Of a stretch of DNA of 64,000 nt, positions 22,850-34,644 are shown one piece after another. A program made the position numbers and the translations under genes. Under the pieces are notes generated by a model. That model was given only the letters and a program-made list of their open reading frames with translations, searched no databases and was not told where the DNA came from. The stretch is from Azadirachta indica. Its lineage: Eukaryota; Streptophyta; Magnoliopsida; Sapindales; Meliaceae. The stretch is taken from positions 3,910,741 through 3,974,740 of the forward strand of contig CM040441.1 in assembly GCA_022749755.1 (NCBI GenBank). The letters are read 5' to 3'. Position 1 is the stretch's first letter, and the number at the start of each line of letters is the position of its first letter.

Positions 22850-25800
22850 AAACAGGCTTTGCATATTTTAAAACTCTCATTAAGCCTTTTACTAAAAGTG
22901 TCTTACTGATTAATTTTAGGTAGTGAGTTTATTTATATCGTAAAACCTATTCTGAACACCAATATTTTAATAAAAAAATTTAAAATATTTATTACATAAT
23001 TGACTGATAAGGACAATTTAAGGTAGTAATTAGGTTAAAAATATTACTCCTCACACTCATTTCTCCTAAACGAGTAATAACAAATAAACTTTGTAAAAAT
23101 CTCATAATTTTATAAGTCAAGATTTGTAAAATTATAATTTGTAGAAAACTATATAATATGAATTGAAAGATTTTAATGGTTTATAGAAAATTATATAGTA
23201 CGTTAAATTTTACAATAACTTATCCAAGGTTATTATTTTTTTAATTTAAAAATATTTTTACTTTAAATAAAAATAATTAGATTTCATGAATATTTCTATG
23301 AGCATACAGAAAAACTAAAATATAAAAGAAAAAATAAAAAGTTTAACCAAGAGCTATTTAAGCGTTTATAAGGGTGTATGTAGTAAAATTTAATTCTAAG
23401 ATATTCTGAATTATTGGTGTGCAAGTAAAAGAGTAGTCAAATTAGAATTTATGATACGAATAACCTACTTAACAATGAGTTTAGAAAAATTCATATTCTA
23501 AAATATTCTTAAACCTCTTCTTTGACTTTATTAATAATAAGTTGATATGTAAAGATTATTAAAAAAAAAGGCTTTTACATAAAAGCTGTTTAATTTTTTT
23601 TTTTTAATTTATTTGAAAGTTATATATTTCCATTACATTTTTTATAAAAAATTATCAAGCTCATAGCTAAAGAATATAAAAAAATACATACATATTATAT
23701 TTATTATATATGTTCAAAATTTCATAAATGCTTTTAACTCTTTTCTTTTCTCACAAAACAAAAAATCATTTAAATTTGTTGAACTCGTTGTTAACATTGG
23801 TTTTGTATATAATATTGTTCTTTCTAAATTTTGTATAAATAATAAATTAGCACATAAAATTTTTAAATTTAATATTTTAGACCATAATAGTAACATGCTA
23901 TGGATAATGGGCATTAAATTGTTATAATTAAAAATATTATATTTTAATTTTTTATTTTAAAAATTATCTCAAAAATCAGTACAAGAATCTTGCCATTTTG
24001 GATGCAAGTTTTGGATTGAATTTGAAATATTTAGCATTATTCTTCATGCCAATTTTTAAACGTTGAAAAAAAAATATTCTTATTTATGATAAAAACTTTC
24101 ATAAAGTCTACTCTTAAATTTTGAGAGAAAATTTTTCTATCTAGTGATAAGTTCTTAGTAAAATCAAATTTTAGACCTTTATGTACATTAAAGATGTAAT
24201 ATTTATTGGGTGTTATTTTATTTAATGTTTTAAGTATTTTAGACAAAGGACTCCAATGCATTGTTAATTACTTTTGTAATATTTTAGATACATAAAATAA
24301 TATATGTAAAAACCACATTGTGTGATCTGTTTGTTATTGGGCCTTAGACTCTGCCTTTTCCTTGGGCTTGCATGGACTTTTGGCAGTACAACTAAATTTG
24401 TCAGACAACCCAAATTCATTCTTCACTATTGATCTTATTAATTATATCAATGATTTGCAAGAAATCTTATATTCTCTTAATGTCATATTGATTTCACTTG
24501 TTATAAAATAATTCTTTTAATCTAATATTTTCAAAATTCTCATTTCTCCCGTCAATATTATGTTCAATATATGTAATTAATAATCATCATCATAGTTAGA
24601 AACAAGCTTGTGCATTATTATTAGGTGTTATTTTATTAAATAGGCAAAATTAGAAAGTGTTTGGCTCAATCTAAAATTGAATAGATCCATGTATATATAG
24701 GTAAAATAGAAAAAGAAAATATCAGATTGATTTGATTGTGTTGTGAACATAAATTTTATTATATGTTGGAGTTCCATTACATAAAATTTCCGTGTATATT
24801 ACTAGTATGCATGATTAAGATTGATGGTTTTTTCTTTTTCTTTTCAAATTTATTGAATATCATTCAAATATGTGTATTTATTCCGGGAAAAATAGTATTT
24901 ATTTAAACAAAATCTTGGTACATTCGTATCAAGAGGAAGTATTTTTTTATAATTAAAATTTACGATTATATGCTAATCTAAATGTACAGATACATATATA
25001 TATATATATAATATATATTAGATGTGACAAGTGAAACATTGAAAATAAATATACAACATGATAAATATGTGATTATGTAATTAAACTTAAATTATCAAGT
25101 TAGTAACATTCATACTGAATTTGCTGGGGAAAGGATTATTGGACCCCTAAAATATATTATTTAATTTTAATAGTTTAAAAATTATTCATTTAATTTTCAA
25201 TTTGATGCTTTGAATAAGTATAAATTTTTTTAATTTTTTATTTCTCAAAATTAACTATACTATCATGTAAATTAAGAAATTTATAATTCGATGACACAAT
25301 AAAGATCTATTTTGAATGTGTCATTAATGTTAAATAATAGGTAAATTAATTATTTTTAAAATGTTAAAATTAAAATATATATTGAACAATACTTGAGAGT
25401 CTCCTCAGTCCTTTTGCCTAAATGATTTTCAAGAAACCCAATTCTTACAAAATTAACGACTCCTAAAATTTCGTCAAATCCTACAGAAGAATGTATATTA
25501 AAATATCAAGTAAGAAAAATGATTGTTAATTTCTAAAAAAATATTACTAAGTATATATTTTAGAATCAATAGTTTAAAATTATCCATTATTTTTTTTAAA
25601 TTGTTTTTAAATTTCTCTTACCTACTGCTAGGGTAGTGCTTTGAAACAACCATTGAATATTGAATATTGATGACATACTCAAAATAGGTGGCATTACGTA
25701 TTGTCTGAGTTCTAAATTTTTTAATCTACAGAGTAATATAGTTTTTTTTCAAAAAATGAAATGTAAAAAGAGACTAATACTTATTTTGAACGCAATTTAT

Positions 25801-26215
25801 TTAATAGATTGAGAGTTCTGTGAATAATTTTTAAATTTCTGGGATTGAAATATATTTTCTAAGTTTAAAATTAAGAACTTTAGACTGAAGAGGATTTCTC
25901 TAAGTTGATTAGGTTTGCATCCAGTATATAGTCTTTGAAAACATAGGGATGCAAACACGATAATTCTCTCTAGGTGGCTCCACATTGAAAGACAACAAGA
26001 CAGATATATAGAGAAATTTATCCAAATTTTCAAGTCTTCACATTTCAAATCTTCCAAATATTCTTTTGCAATCTTACATCTAGAATTCTACTCAATCCTA
26101 TAATCTAGAAGTTTTTAGACAAAACAATGTATGATATATGAATTAGCAGACCTGTTATAACATGAAATAAATCTAATATAGCATAATGGATTTGTCTATT
26201 CTAATGGTGTTTGGA
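22850..26215. other. AT-rich spacer
   Basis: I see no gene. The short open frames on the minus strand (for example 23714-23914 and 24037-24261) have AT-driven composition (Lys, Asn, Ile, Phe) and no family features. A (TA)n run lies at about 24990-25010. Confidence 0.5.
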
Positions 26216-26219
26216 TTAC

Positions 26220-26880
26220 ATATCATGACGTGTTGCCATAAGATGCCAATAAATATGACGCTAACACTACCAAGTCTTGCCAAGCTTCTTCATACATCAA
26301 TTGCGACATCAACATTTAATTCACCCATCTGATGGTGGTGTGCATGACTTTCTATTTGTTACGCTTGAGATTGATTCCAAAACATTATCATCTAGAATCA
26401 CCCTTTTAAATAGAATCCAACATTCTTTCTGCCCTTCCTATGGTTGTGGATTTTCACAAAAATTTTCAAATTGGAAATTGAAATGGTTATCATCATTTAA
26501 AAATCCTTCTTCTCCATTGATACTGCTGCATAATGAATCAAGTTTACAATATCCACTTCAGGATTTTCTTTTACCATGTTGCATAATAGGGTTAACTTTC
26601 AAACCTTCTTTGCGAATTTACGTCTAATAAGAGCATGTATTACGTCTTCTTAATTTCTCCCTATCACATCTTGAACACATTGATTTATCTACCGCTCTCC
26701 ACTGCATTAAATTCTTTGTTGTAGGCATAAGGTTTGATAAAGCTTCCCAGGAAAAGAATTTTATCTTTCTGACATAGTTTATAGCCTAAACATGTAATGC
26801 CACAGCATTTGGTACTTCGTCTTTGTTCACGGGATTGGGATATTAAGAATTTGATCTGCATTCAAGCCATTAATACTTAC
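26220..26880 (-). mobile_element. LINE relic: zf-RVT and RNase H-like segments
   Basis: The minus strand carries decayed pieces of a plant LINE ORF2 C-terminus. Around 26755-26620, in shifting frames, is the zinc-binding reverse-transcriptase domain (zf-RVT): Phe-Ser-Trp-Glu-Ala-Leu, then Leu-Met-Pro-Thr-Thr-Lys-Asn-Leu, then Cys-x2-Cys with Asp-Arg-Glu, then His-Ala-Leu-Ile-Arg and Phe-Ala-Lys-Lys-Val. About 26342-26285 reads Pro-Pro-Ser-Asp-Gly-Trp-Ile-Lys-Leu-Asn-Val-Asp, the start of the RVT_3 RNase H-like domain found downstream of zf-RVT in plant LINEs. Stops and frameshifts break every frame. The reverse-transcriptase core would lie at higher coordinates but is not visible, so this is a truncated, dead copy. 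Confidence 0.72.
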
Positions 26881-27110
26881 TCTTTTTTTTTTTTTAATTT
26901 ACCTCAATGAAATCAAAAAATTTCTTATACCACCCTATTAACTTAAAATTAACTAATTATGACGCTTCTTTTAGAAATTCCAATTGTCTCATATTTTCTA
27001 TTTTCTTTTTATTCTCTTTTTTAACCCGATAGTTTTTATTTGAAGGTTATGCAACATTATTTTGGTTATTGAGAAACTACATTAATTTTCTTTAATTTTT
27101 CTGAGTTCTA
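26880..27110. repeat. Dispersed repeat, second copy of 5500-5720
   Basis: This stretch has the same order of short matches as 5500-5720: a T-run, TTTCTTATACCACCC, TTAACTTAAAATTAA, TTTAGAAATTCCAATT, and a TATTGAGAAACTACATTAA-like end. Its nature is unknown. Confidence 0.55.
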
Positions 27111-27519
27111 AGGAGTATGTATTTTTTGTTTTTTGTTCCTGCGATAATAGTGGTACCCTCTATTCCTTTTATTTGTATTTCAAATTTATATCAAAATATG
27201 ACCTATGGAATTAACATACATATAAATTTTCTATTTGTTCTCTCAAAATTTTTTAGTTTCAAGTTGTTAAGACAATGATAATGATCTCTTTTTAGTGTTC
27301 TCTATAGGATTTGAAAGCTAAAAGGAATAGCAAACAGAATATGTAAATCATGTTTTACTTTCAATCTCCTGATCTTTGAATGAATCATATATTTTTTTAA
27401 TTCATTTTTTGATCCATCTATTATAAAATTGTTTAAACAAAAACCCAACAAAGAGGAGTATAGAGATGCCAAATGGGCCAGCCTCGTAAAGTATAACATG
27501 AGTCTAGTGCAAAAGATCA

Positions 27520-28430
27520 CATGCTACCATGAGACCTGAGTCTATGTGGTCTCAAATGAAACTCATATGTAGAGAATTAAAGTATAATTGAATTTATTAA
27601 TATTTTGATTATTTTAACCGATTATGAATTCTAATAATTTAAAATAGAAAAGGTGCATAGCCTTCATAGTACAATTTGAATATAAAGGACTTAGAGATTA
27701 GGCTGGACTAACCTTTTAAAAATTAAGTATAACATAAAGTATAAATAAACTTAAATTTTATGAGTTGAACCGACTTCATAGAACAAGTTTGCTACTTTTG
27801 AGAGAAAGTCATAAATGAAAATTGACAATAATAAAATAAAGAAAGGAATGAAATTAATGTTGAATGTCACTCCAAAATTTCTCATTACGTAATTTACGAG
27901 AAAATGATTACTCTATTCTTTTTCATATTTTATTGAATTAAAAGTAGTATTACTTGATTCTCCGTTATTCAAGTCAAAAGAGTAATGCCCCATGCCGACA
28001 TCTATCATTGTTAAAGGAAGTGTTTTCTACATGAAAATGTCCATTAATATGTGGTAGGCGCTAGTCTATTTTAAAACCTAAAATCTTAACTTAAAAGATA
28101 GTATTTACAATTTTAAATTTTGATTAATTTAATTTAAATTTTTTACATTATTTTATATAATATAAGTTCTCGATTTTAAATTGTAAAACCATCTCGTTCA
28201 ATTACAAGCATTTTAATTACCTGTATTAACATAATATCTAAACCTAACCACAATGATTATATGTGAACAGAATGCTTTGGATTGCCCATTATTGATAACT
28301 TTCTTCCCTAGTTGTAACATCAGTAGCCCTTCAAATAGTTTCTTATATCACATACAATGTCTCAACTTATTCTCGGAAATTAAGATGATCCTTTCAAGAC
28401 TGGTGATCAATTAATCCTATCAGGCCCTGC
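27520..28430. repeat. NAC-locus 3' flank, duplicated block B
   Basis: This is the counterpart of 12740-13590 (see there). It lies 3' of NAC relic 2 and shares long collinear stretches with that block. Confidence 0.7.
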
Positions 28431-28509
28431 AGACCATGACCAAATGTTTGTAAAAATAGTTATTCTGATGCATTTGGAAATTCTCGACATGATCATCATC
28501 AGCGTATAA

Positions 28510-29275
28510 TCATAAGCTTTGTTGTTGCTCGATCTGCATCTTCAATTCTGCCAAATTACAAGGAATGTTGTTTACTTCAGAGGAATATTGTTGATTTTTG
28601 CTGGTTTTCTTCGCCAGAAGAACCAAAGAAATTGAATCCGGAGGTTCCTGCAAACTTTGCTGTGGATTTTGTTTTTCAGCTGCAAAATCTGGACGCTGTT
28701 GTTCAGCAAGTATGGGACTGCTGACATTTATAATGTTCTCAATATCTTCTTGTTCACTAGTCTTTCCCTTATATTTGATCTTACAGGGTCTCCATTATTG
28801 CAAAAACAAAATGTGCACATACACGTATCCTTTAGGAGTAAGAGCTCGAGAAAAGCAGGGATCTCCTTCAAAGACAATGAAATAAAGCAAAAGAATTAAC
28901 AATGGTCATCATAATACGGGGTTTTGACTACTATATCTGGTATAGATAACATATGTAAGGTTTCAACTAAGTAAAGAAATTAAAATTTATAAGAATGAAA
29001 ATCGAAGTAGCAAACTGTTGAGTGGAATTTAAGGTTACATTCATACATAATCTAATTAGTTTTGATGGCATCATTTTACCTTCTTTCAGTATTTTGATAA
29101 TCTCTAAATCTAATTAAGAAGTTGGTTATTGTAATTAACATAAATTTTCTTAACATGACTCGTAACTCAACTTCTCTAGAATTATTTTTTCTCGTATAAT
29201 AGTAGAATCTTCGGTTGTTTGATAATACCACATTGTGATCCCCTATATGTATATATCAACATTTATGAAGCTCAT
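28510..29275 (-). pseudogene. NAC transcription factor relic 2 (NAC domain C/D plus last exon)
   Basis: On the minus strand, about 29265-29035 aligns with exon 2 of the NAC gene at 35305-35577. It keeps Asp-His-Asn and Leu-Ser-Asn-Asn followed by an Arg-Arg-Phe-Tyr-Tyr segment and Asn-Ser-Arg-Glu-Val. Internal deletions then remove the Gly-Trp-Trp-Lys-Ala-Thr-Gly motif, and the Asn-Trp-Ile-Met-His-Glu motif reads Asn-stop-Ile-Met-Tyr-Glu (TGG to TAG). The last exon (about 28797-28510) is still open from a Trp-Arg-Pro-Cys-Lys-Ile-Lys-Tyr-Lys-Gly-Lys start to a TGA at 28510. It includes an Ala-Glu-Gln-Gln segment and a Gln-rich end. Its acceptor has changed from GCAG to GCAA. This is a clear pseudogene with a relatively well preserved C-terminus. 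Confidence 0.78.
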
Positions 29276-29279
29276 TGGA

Positions 29280-30190
29280 TTATCAACATTTATTTATGGA
29301 ACAAATTTCTGCTTTGGATGAACAAAAGATATAGAAAATATTAGAAGTTATACATTTGTATATTTCAATAGTCCATTTTTTCATGGCTCTCACTCAATCT
29401 CTTCAAGTCTTTTCCCTTTCCTTTAGAGAGCAGTACTCTTCAAATCAACAAACACGGAAAGAAACTGAAAAAAAAAAAAATCCTTTGTTTATAAATTTAT
29501 ATATTTGTATATTTAATCAAGATCTTTGAATGGGCATATATATTTCTATACCCAAAAAACCGTAGTGTTTATAAGAGGGACAAACTACAAAATATAGTAA
29601 CCGTAAGCATTAAATTATATTGATCCAATGATCGAAAATTTTGTGTAAACAATGTAATGCATGGCCCGGATCTAATTGAAAATAAAATACTTTTTGCGTA
29701 ACACAATAATTGGCGTGTTACTGGATTCTTTTTTTGTACAATTTTAGTCTGAATTATAATAAGTATATCTAATTAAATTAATACGTTTCAATTTATATTA
29801 ATATATCTACGCTCCATTATATGTATAGTTCATTAGTATTTTTTCTACCTGTTAACTTTTATGTACCATTAACTTCCTTTTCTTTTTTAAACTCTAAATT
29901 AAATAAAGATTTATTTACTTATAAGAGCTTAAATTGATAAAGAAAACAGTTATAATGAGAATTTAATTCTCCTGAATTAAACATTTTGAAATTGGGTGGA
30001 AATTTTGTCTGCTACAAATTAATTGCGTGTATAAAGAAAAAAAAAATTCAATTATTCATTTTCAATCAAAAACAAAATTGAGAACATTGGAGTTTATCAA
30101 GAAGTGAAATAATAAAAGTTATTTTTGCAATTAATGTGCAATTACATGAATATTTTAATTATTTTAATTATTTTAATATATATGTACACA
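29280..30190. other. Spacer 5' of NAC relic 2
   Basis: The first NAC exon expected here is not recognisable. The rest is AT-rich and without a supported gene. Confidence 0.45.
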
Positions 30191-30700
30191 CACAATACAG
30201 GGAAGGATTATTAACCTCATAACATTATATATATTTTTATATTATTTTACAAACTGTTGAATATAAATATATTCAACAGTTAAGATTACATCTAACATAT
30301 GTATTAATTATAATGTATTAATTATATATTAATTATATATGTATATTTAATTTCAATTATTAGAGGTAACTCAATCTAATAGTCAACAAATAATATAAAA
30401 ATATGTGTAATCTTATAAAATTGATGATTCATCCCGTATATAATACAAGAATTAGCAGTCTTATAAGATTATATATATTCTTATCAGCAACCACAAAAGA
30501 TTATACATATTTTTATACTATTTTATAGATTTTTGGATGTAAACATTTTTAATAATTGAAATTAAATTTAATATATGAATTAATTATAGTATATTAATTA
30601 TGCATTAATTATATATCTAAGATTTTAGGAGTTATCTAAATCTCATTGTCAGTAAATAGTATAAAATATGTGTAATTTTATGAGACTTTTAATTTATGTT
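30190..30700. mobile_element. Palindromic MITE-like pair
   Basis: Two adjacent, related, imperfect palindromes of about 240 bases lie at roughly 30195-30440 and 30450-30690. They carry arms of the type TTACAAACTGTTGAATATAA and AATCTAATAGTCAACAAATA, and ATGTATTAATTATAATGTAT-like centres. The same family recurs at 57970-58545 and, in part, at 17220-17420. The start of the long direct repeat (about 30622) lies inside the second palindrome. Confidence 0.55.
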
Positions 30701-32490
30701 CATTTATATATACATAAATATATGTGTGTATATATATATATATATTCTAGTCCCATGATAAAATATGGTTACTACTATAATTTTAACATAGTTTTTATTG
30801 ACTAATTTATGCAGAGCTTATATAAACGAGATCTAGACGTGTCACACTAGTAGAATTTTATCGGTACACAATATTCTTTGTTGAGTCTTATATGATATAT
30901 GTAGGTTTAATGAACAGAGTCTGGACGTTTCACATTGATACAGGTGTAGGAGTATTGACCGATGACTAGAACTCGGAGCTGGCTTACACACAGTTTTCTT
31001 CTTGACCTAGGAATTATGATCCACGTGCTTTTGTTTTCTCTTTTCCTTTTATTTGCTAATTCACATCGATACAAAGTATTGGAATTATGATCCACGTACG
31101 TCTCTTTATCAACTTTTGAAATTTCATGCTTACTGTTTAATATACCACCAATCATACGTTTACAAATGTATTACTTTTCTAGACAAAAACAAATATTGCC
31201 TCCTGCCGACAGTTTTCAATATTATAAAACAATTAAATATGTTGCAAGTCTCTAGACATGAATAAATGAAAAACCCTATGTTCACATTAACGTCTTTTGC
31301 AGTGTCAATGGAGAAGGTAACAAGGTTAGTTTATAATTTTTAAGAGTAAAAATTCTTTTCTCGTTAAGTTTTCTTGACTTTTAAGGGTGTATTGACACGT
31401 AATCATAATAAAATTGAATTATTAAGATCTTATTTTATCTTTACACCTGAATAGTTATTGGAAGTTTAAGTCTCGTTCAAAATCTTCTAAAACAAAAATA
31501 TTAAATAACTAATAGATAGAAATATAAATGAAGAAAAACACCAATCATACAACATAATTATTTATGTAAAAAACTTTTATACAAGAAAAAAAATCACGCC
31601 TGTCAAAAACAACATGAGAAAAATTTACAATGCAAACAATTGTTATAACCACACATTCAATAGTTTTCTCTTACCTTCCAAACCCTAATATACCCCCAGC
31701 TTCAAGTAGATCTTATCATTTCCCTCACAAGGACTTCTCTACTCCAAAAATTAGTACTTTATCATAATAGACATCATGTCTATATTCAGAGATTAAATAC
31801 GAAATATTAATGGCCCCAATTCCCACTAAAAACAATCTATTTTTAAAAACTCAAGTGAATCCAACCTTCATATATACATATCTATATATATATATATATA
31901 TATAGAATAATAATTTATTTCTTGTGGGAATAGTATTTCTTTTTCCTGCACAGCTTGAATTTAACCCTAAGTTAAATCTTAGAAAGATTTTACCTTATCC
32001 CCATAACAGGAATTTTTCAACGAGCTTTTGAAAATCAACCTTGCTGCATCCACACAACTCCTTCATCTCCATATACTTTGAAATACTCCACCAAAATTCA
32101 CTCTCATATAGGGCTTTTGAGAAACGCTTTACCTACATATTCGGTTTTGTTGAAAATCCTCTCTCCCAGCTTGAGTTTTAAAATAAGAATAATAAAAAAA
32201 ATATTTAATTATTAATTTTTCGGTACAACATTAAATTTAATATTTTAATATTTTTATTTAATAATTTAATTTAATTTAATTTTAATTTAAAAGTTTAAAT
32301 AGAATTTTATTTTTATTTATAATAAATATAATATATGTTTATATTTTTTTATTTATATTAATTATATACCTGATAATTTTTTTAAGAAAATACAATCGAT
32401 ATAATTTTTAGCAGATATATAAAATGAAAGGTTATACAAAGTGGCTCGCTGAGGAAGTTAAGGTCCAGCTCGACTAGGAAAGGCTTTCTC
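30622..32490. repeat. Long direct repeat of about 1.87 kb, copy 1
   Basis: This stretch matches 62147-64000 in the same orientation with high identity by eye and a few small indels, for example TACTTTG present near 32083 and missing near 63597. Within each copy is a short internal duplication of GGAATTATGATCCACGT (31009 and 31081). Similarity begins at AAGATTTTAGGAG and continues at least to AAGGCTTTCTCG (32490), where copy 2 reaches the end of the window. No conserved open frame is visible: the frames found in both copies are short and lack family features. It may be part of a larger repeat or a segmental duplication. Confidence 0.85.
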
Positions 32491-34640
32491 GCTTATATTT
32501 TCTAGTAAAATTATATTTAAGGTCACCAATATATTACAAATTGAATTTAAGCCCCAATAAATTTTTTATATATTCAAAATTTATATATAGTTTCAATTTA
32601 ACCCAAAAGCAATAATAAATAGTAATCTTTTTCTTTTGTCTTTATATATAAAATATTCAACTCTTATTCTACATTATTATTCAAATAAAGATAACATGAT
32701 AGGTTCAAGTATGTCTCAAACCACCTTAATTAGTTATGCTCAGGTAACAAGTAATAATAATAATAATAATAACAACTATACATAAGTTTTTATAAATTGT
32801 CTTCTTATCTCAATTTTTAATACCTTTTCTTTTCTTATTATTACAATTATTTTCTCTAACTTTTTTATGCAATTCTTTACTAAATCATTATTTAGAAAGA
32901 ATAAAACTGAATAAGTCTATTAAATGAGAGACTGAGAGTTATGTTACTATATAATCGTTATATATACATCTATGAAAGTGAAAGCTCTCTAACACAATTT
33001 ATAGATCATCCCTATTTTAAATTGACCGTTAATGTAATCCAATGATCCATATTTTTTGACTGCACCCTACAGCCTCTATGTTGTAGCCCTACCCATTATG
33101 TTAATATCTTAATTATATATATTAATTTTTAGTTTTCTTATTTTTATTTTTTAAATTTCTTTGATTATATAAAATACAATCAAAATTGAATAAATGTTTT
33201 TTAAAATTAAGAACAGATTTTTTTTTTATGTATTATAGTTAATTATTTATCTAACACATATAAAATTTTTGTTAACACACAGTAACATTCATGTTAATTA
33301 ATATATAAAAAAAATTATGTTGCTAATACATGTTAACAAAAAAAATGTATTAATAAACATCAATTTTTTTTTAAAAAAATATATATTTTATTATTACTAT
33401 CACTAGCCCGACTATAATAAACTCTTGGATCCATCACTAGTTATACACATTTTATGAAAAACTCTTATAATCATTATATACTAAATTATTACTAAAAAAG
33501 TAAAAAATAAAAAAAACATTAGAATGTATATTAGCATGTCAGTTTACCTAAATTCATTGTTAGTATTTTAATTTAAATAATTATATTTTTGTTTCTAAAA
33601 TTTTTCAAATTAATAAAATAGACCAAACTTTTTTAGATTTAACATTTTAGTCTCTAATAAATAATAATATATTGTAAATAACATAGATTTAAAAATTATA
33701 GTCTATTTTGTCATTAATTTTATTAAAGCTTAAGGATTAAAATAATAAATCTTAACAAATCAAATCAGTATTTTTTAGCGTATCTAGCATGCCTTATAAA
33801 CTCAGTGGATATCTAGTATTTCTCCAAAAGTCAAGAGATATATAAAAATATCTCTTTAGTATATTATTATTTGACAAAATACAAATACAAATACAAATAC
33901 TATCTCGAATTGCCACCCCAATATTTCATTATTGCAGAGAAAATATAATATACGCTGAATCATGGTAAAGATTCATGGTCAAGATTTAAACATTAATTTA
34001 TCTTTGAATCAGAATCTTTTATATCGATTTTATTCTCATTTTTTTAAAAAAGGAATCCTGTTTTCTACTTTAAATTGGTCAATATATGCGGAATTTCTTA
34101 TCTTTTTATGCAGGCTTAGAATCAATTCAAGAAAGTAATTTCTAATAATCTTTCCTCTAAGAAAGAAGAAAGACGTGCTGTCCAGATAGTAGGAAAGAAG
34201 AAAGATACTGCTGTCCAGATAGGCTCAAAATTTGCTCGGTTTCCTAAAAAAACTTCTCTCTCTTTTTGTGAATTATTGTAACAATTCAATGGACACATCA
34301 TCTCTTATGAATTTTTAATTCAATACATACAACAACATGATGTGGAAAATTTTGTGGAAAATCAAACTGAAAGATACAAAGGTTAGGGAAAAGAACAGTT
34401 TTCATAAAAATAATTTTACCAAAGAAAACGAATGAGACGATATTAAGTGAAAGATAAAAAGGTTAAGGGAAAAGAACAGTTTTCATGAATTCGTTCATGA
34501 ATGTTGAAAAGCTAATTCAATTCTGCATCTGCGTTTGTGGAGTTTTCAATGGAGACACTAATTATCTATCCAAATTATTGCCAAGACCAAACGCTTGGAG
34601 TTATTTTTTCTGGTGAATCTGCAAACTGTTGGAGCTGATC
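32491..34640. other. AT-rich spacer with small local duplications
   Basis: No gene is visible. Small tandem duplications are seen at 34160-34220 (unit about 32 bases, containing TGCTGTCCAGATAG) and at 34370-34500 (unit about 77 bases, containing AAAAGAACAGTTTTCAT). These lie just 3' of the NAC gene. Confidence 0.5.
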
Positions 34641-34644
34641 ATCT

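Noticed and set aside
30907..31265. Open frames in both copies of the long repeat (also 62447-62796)
   Set aside because: They overlap on opposite strands, are short, differ between copies at the ends and show no family features.
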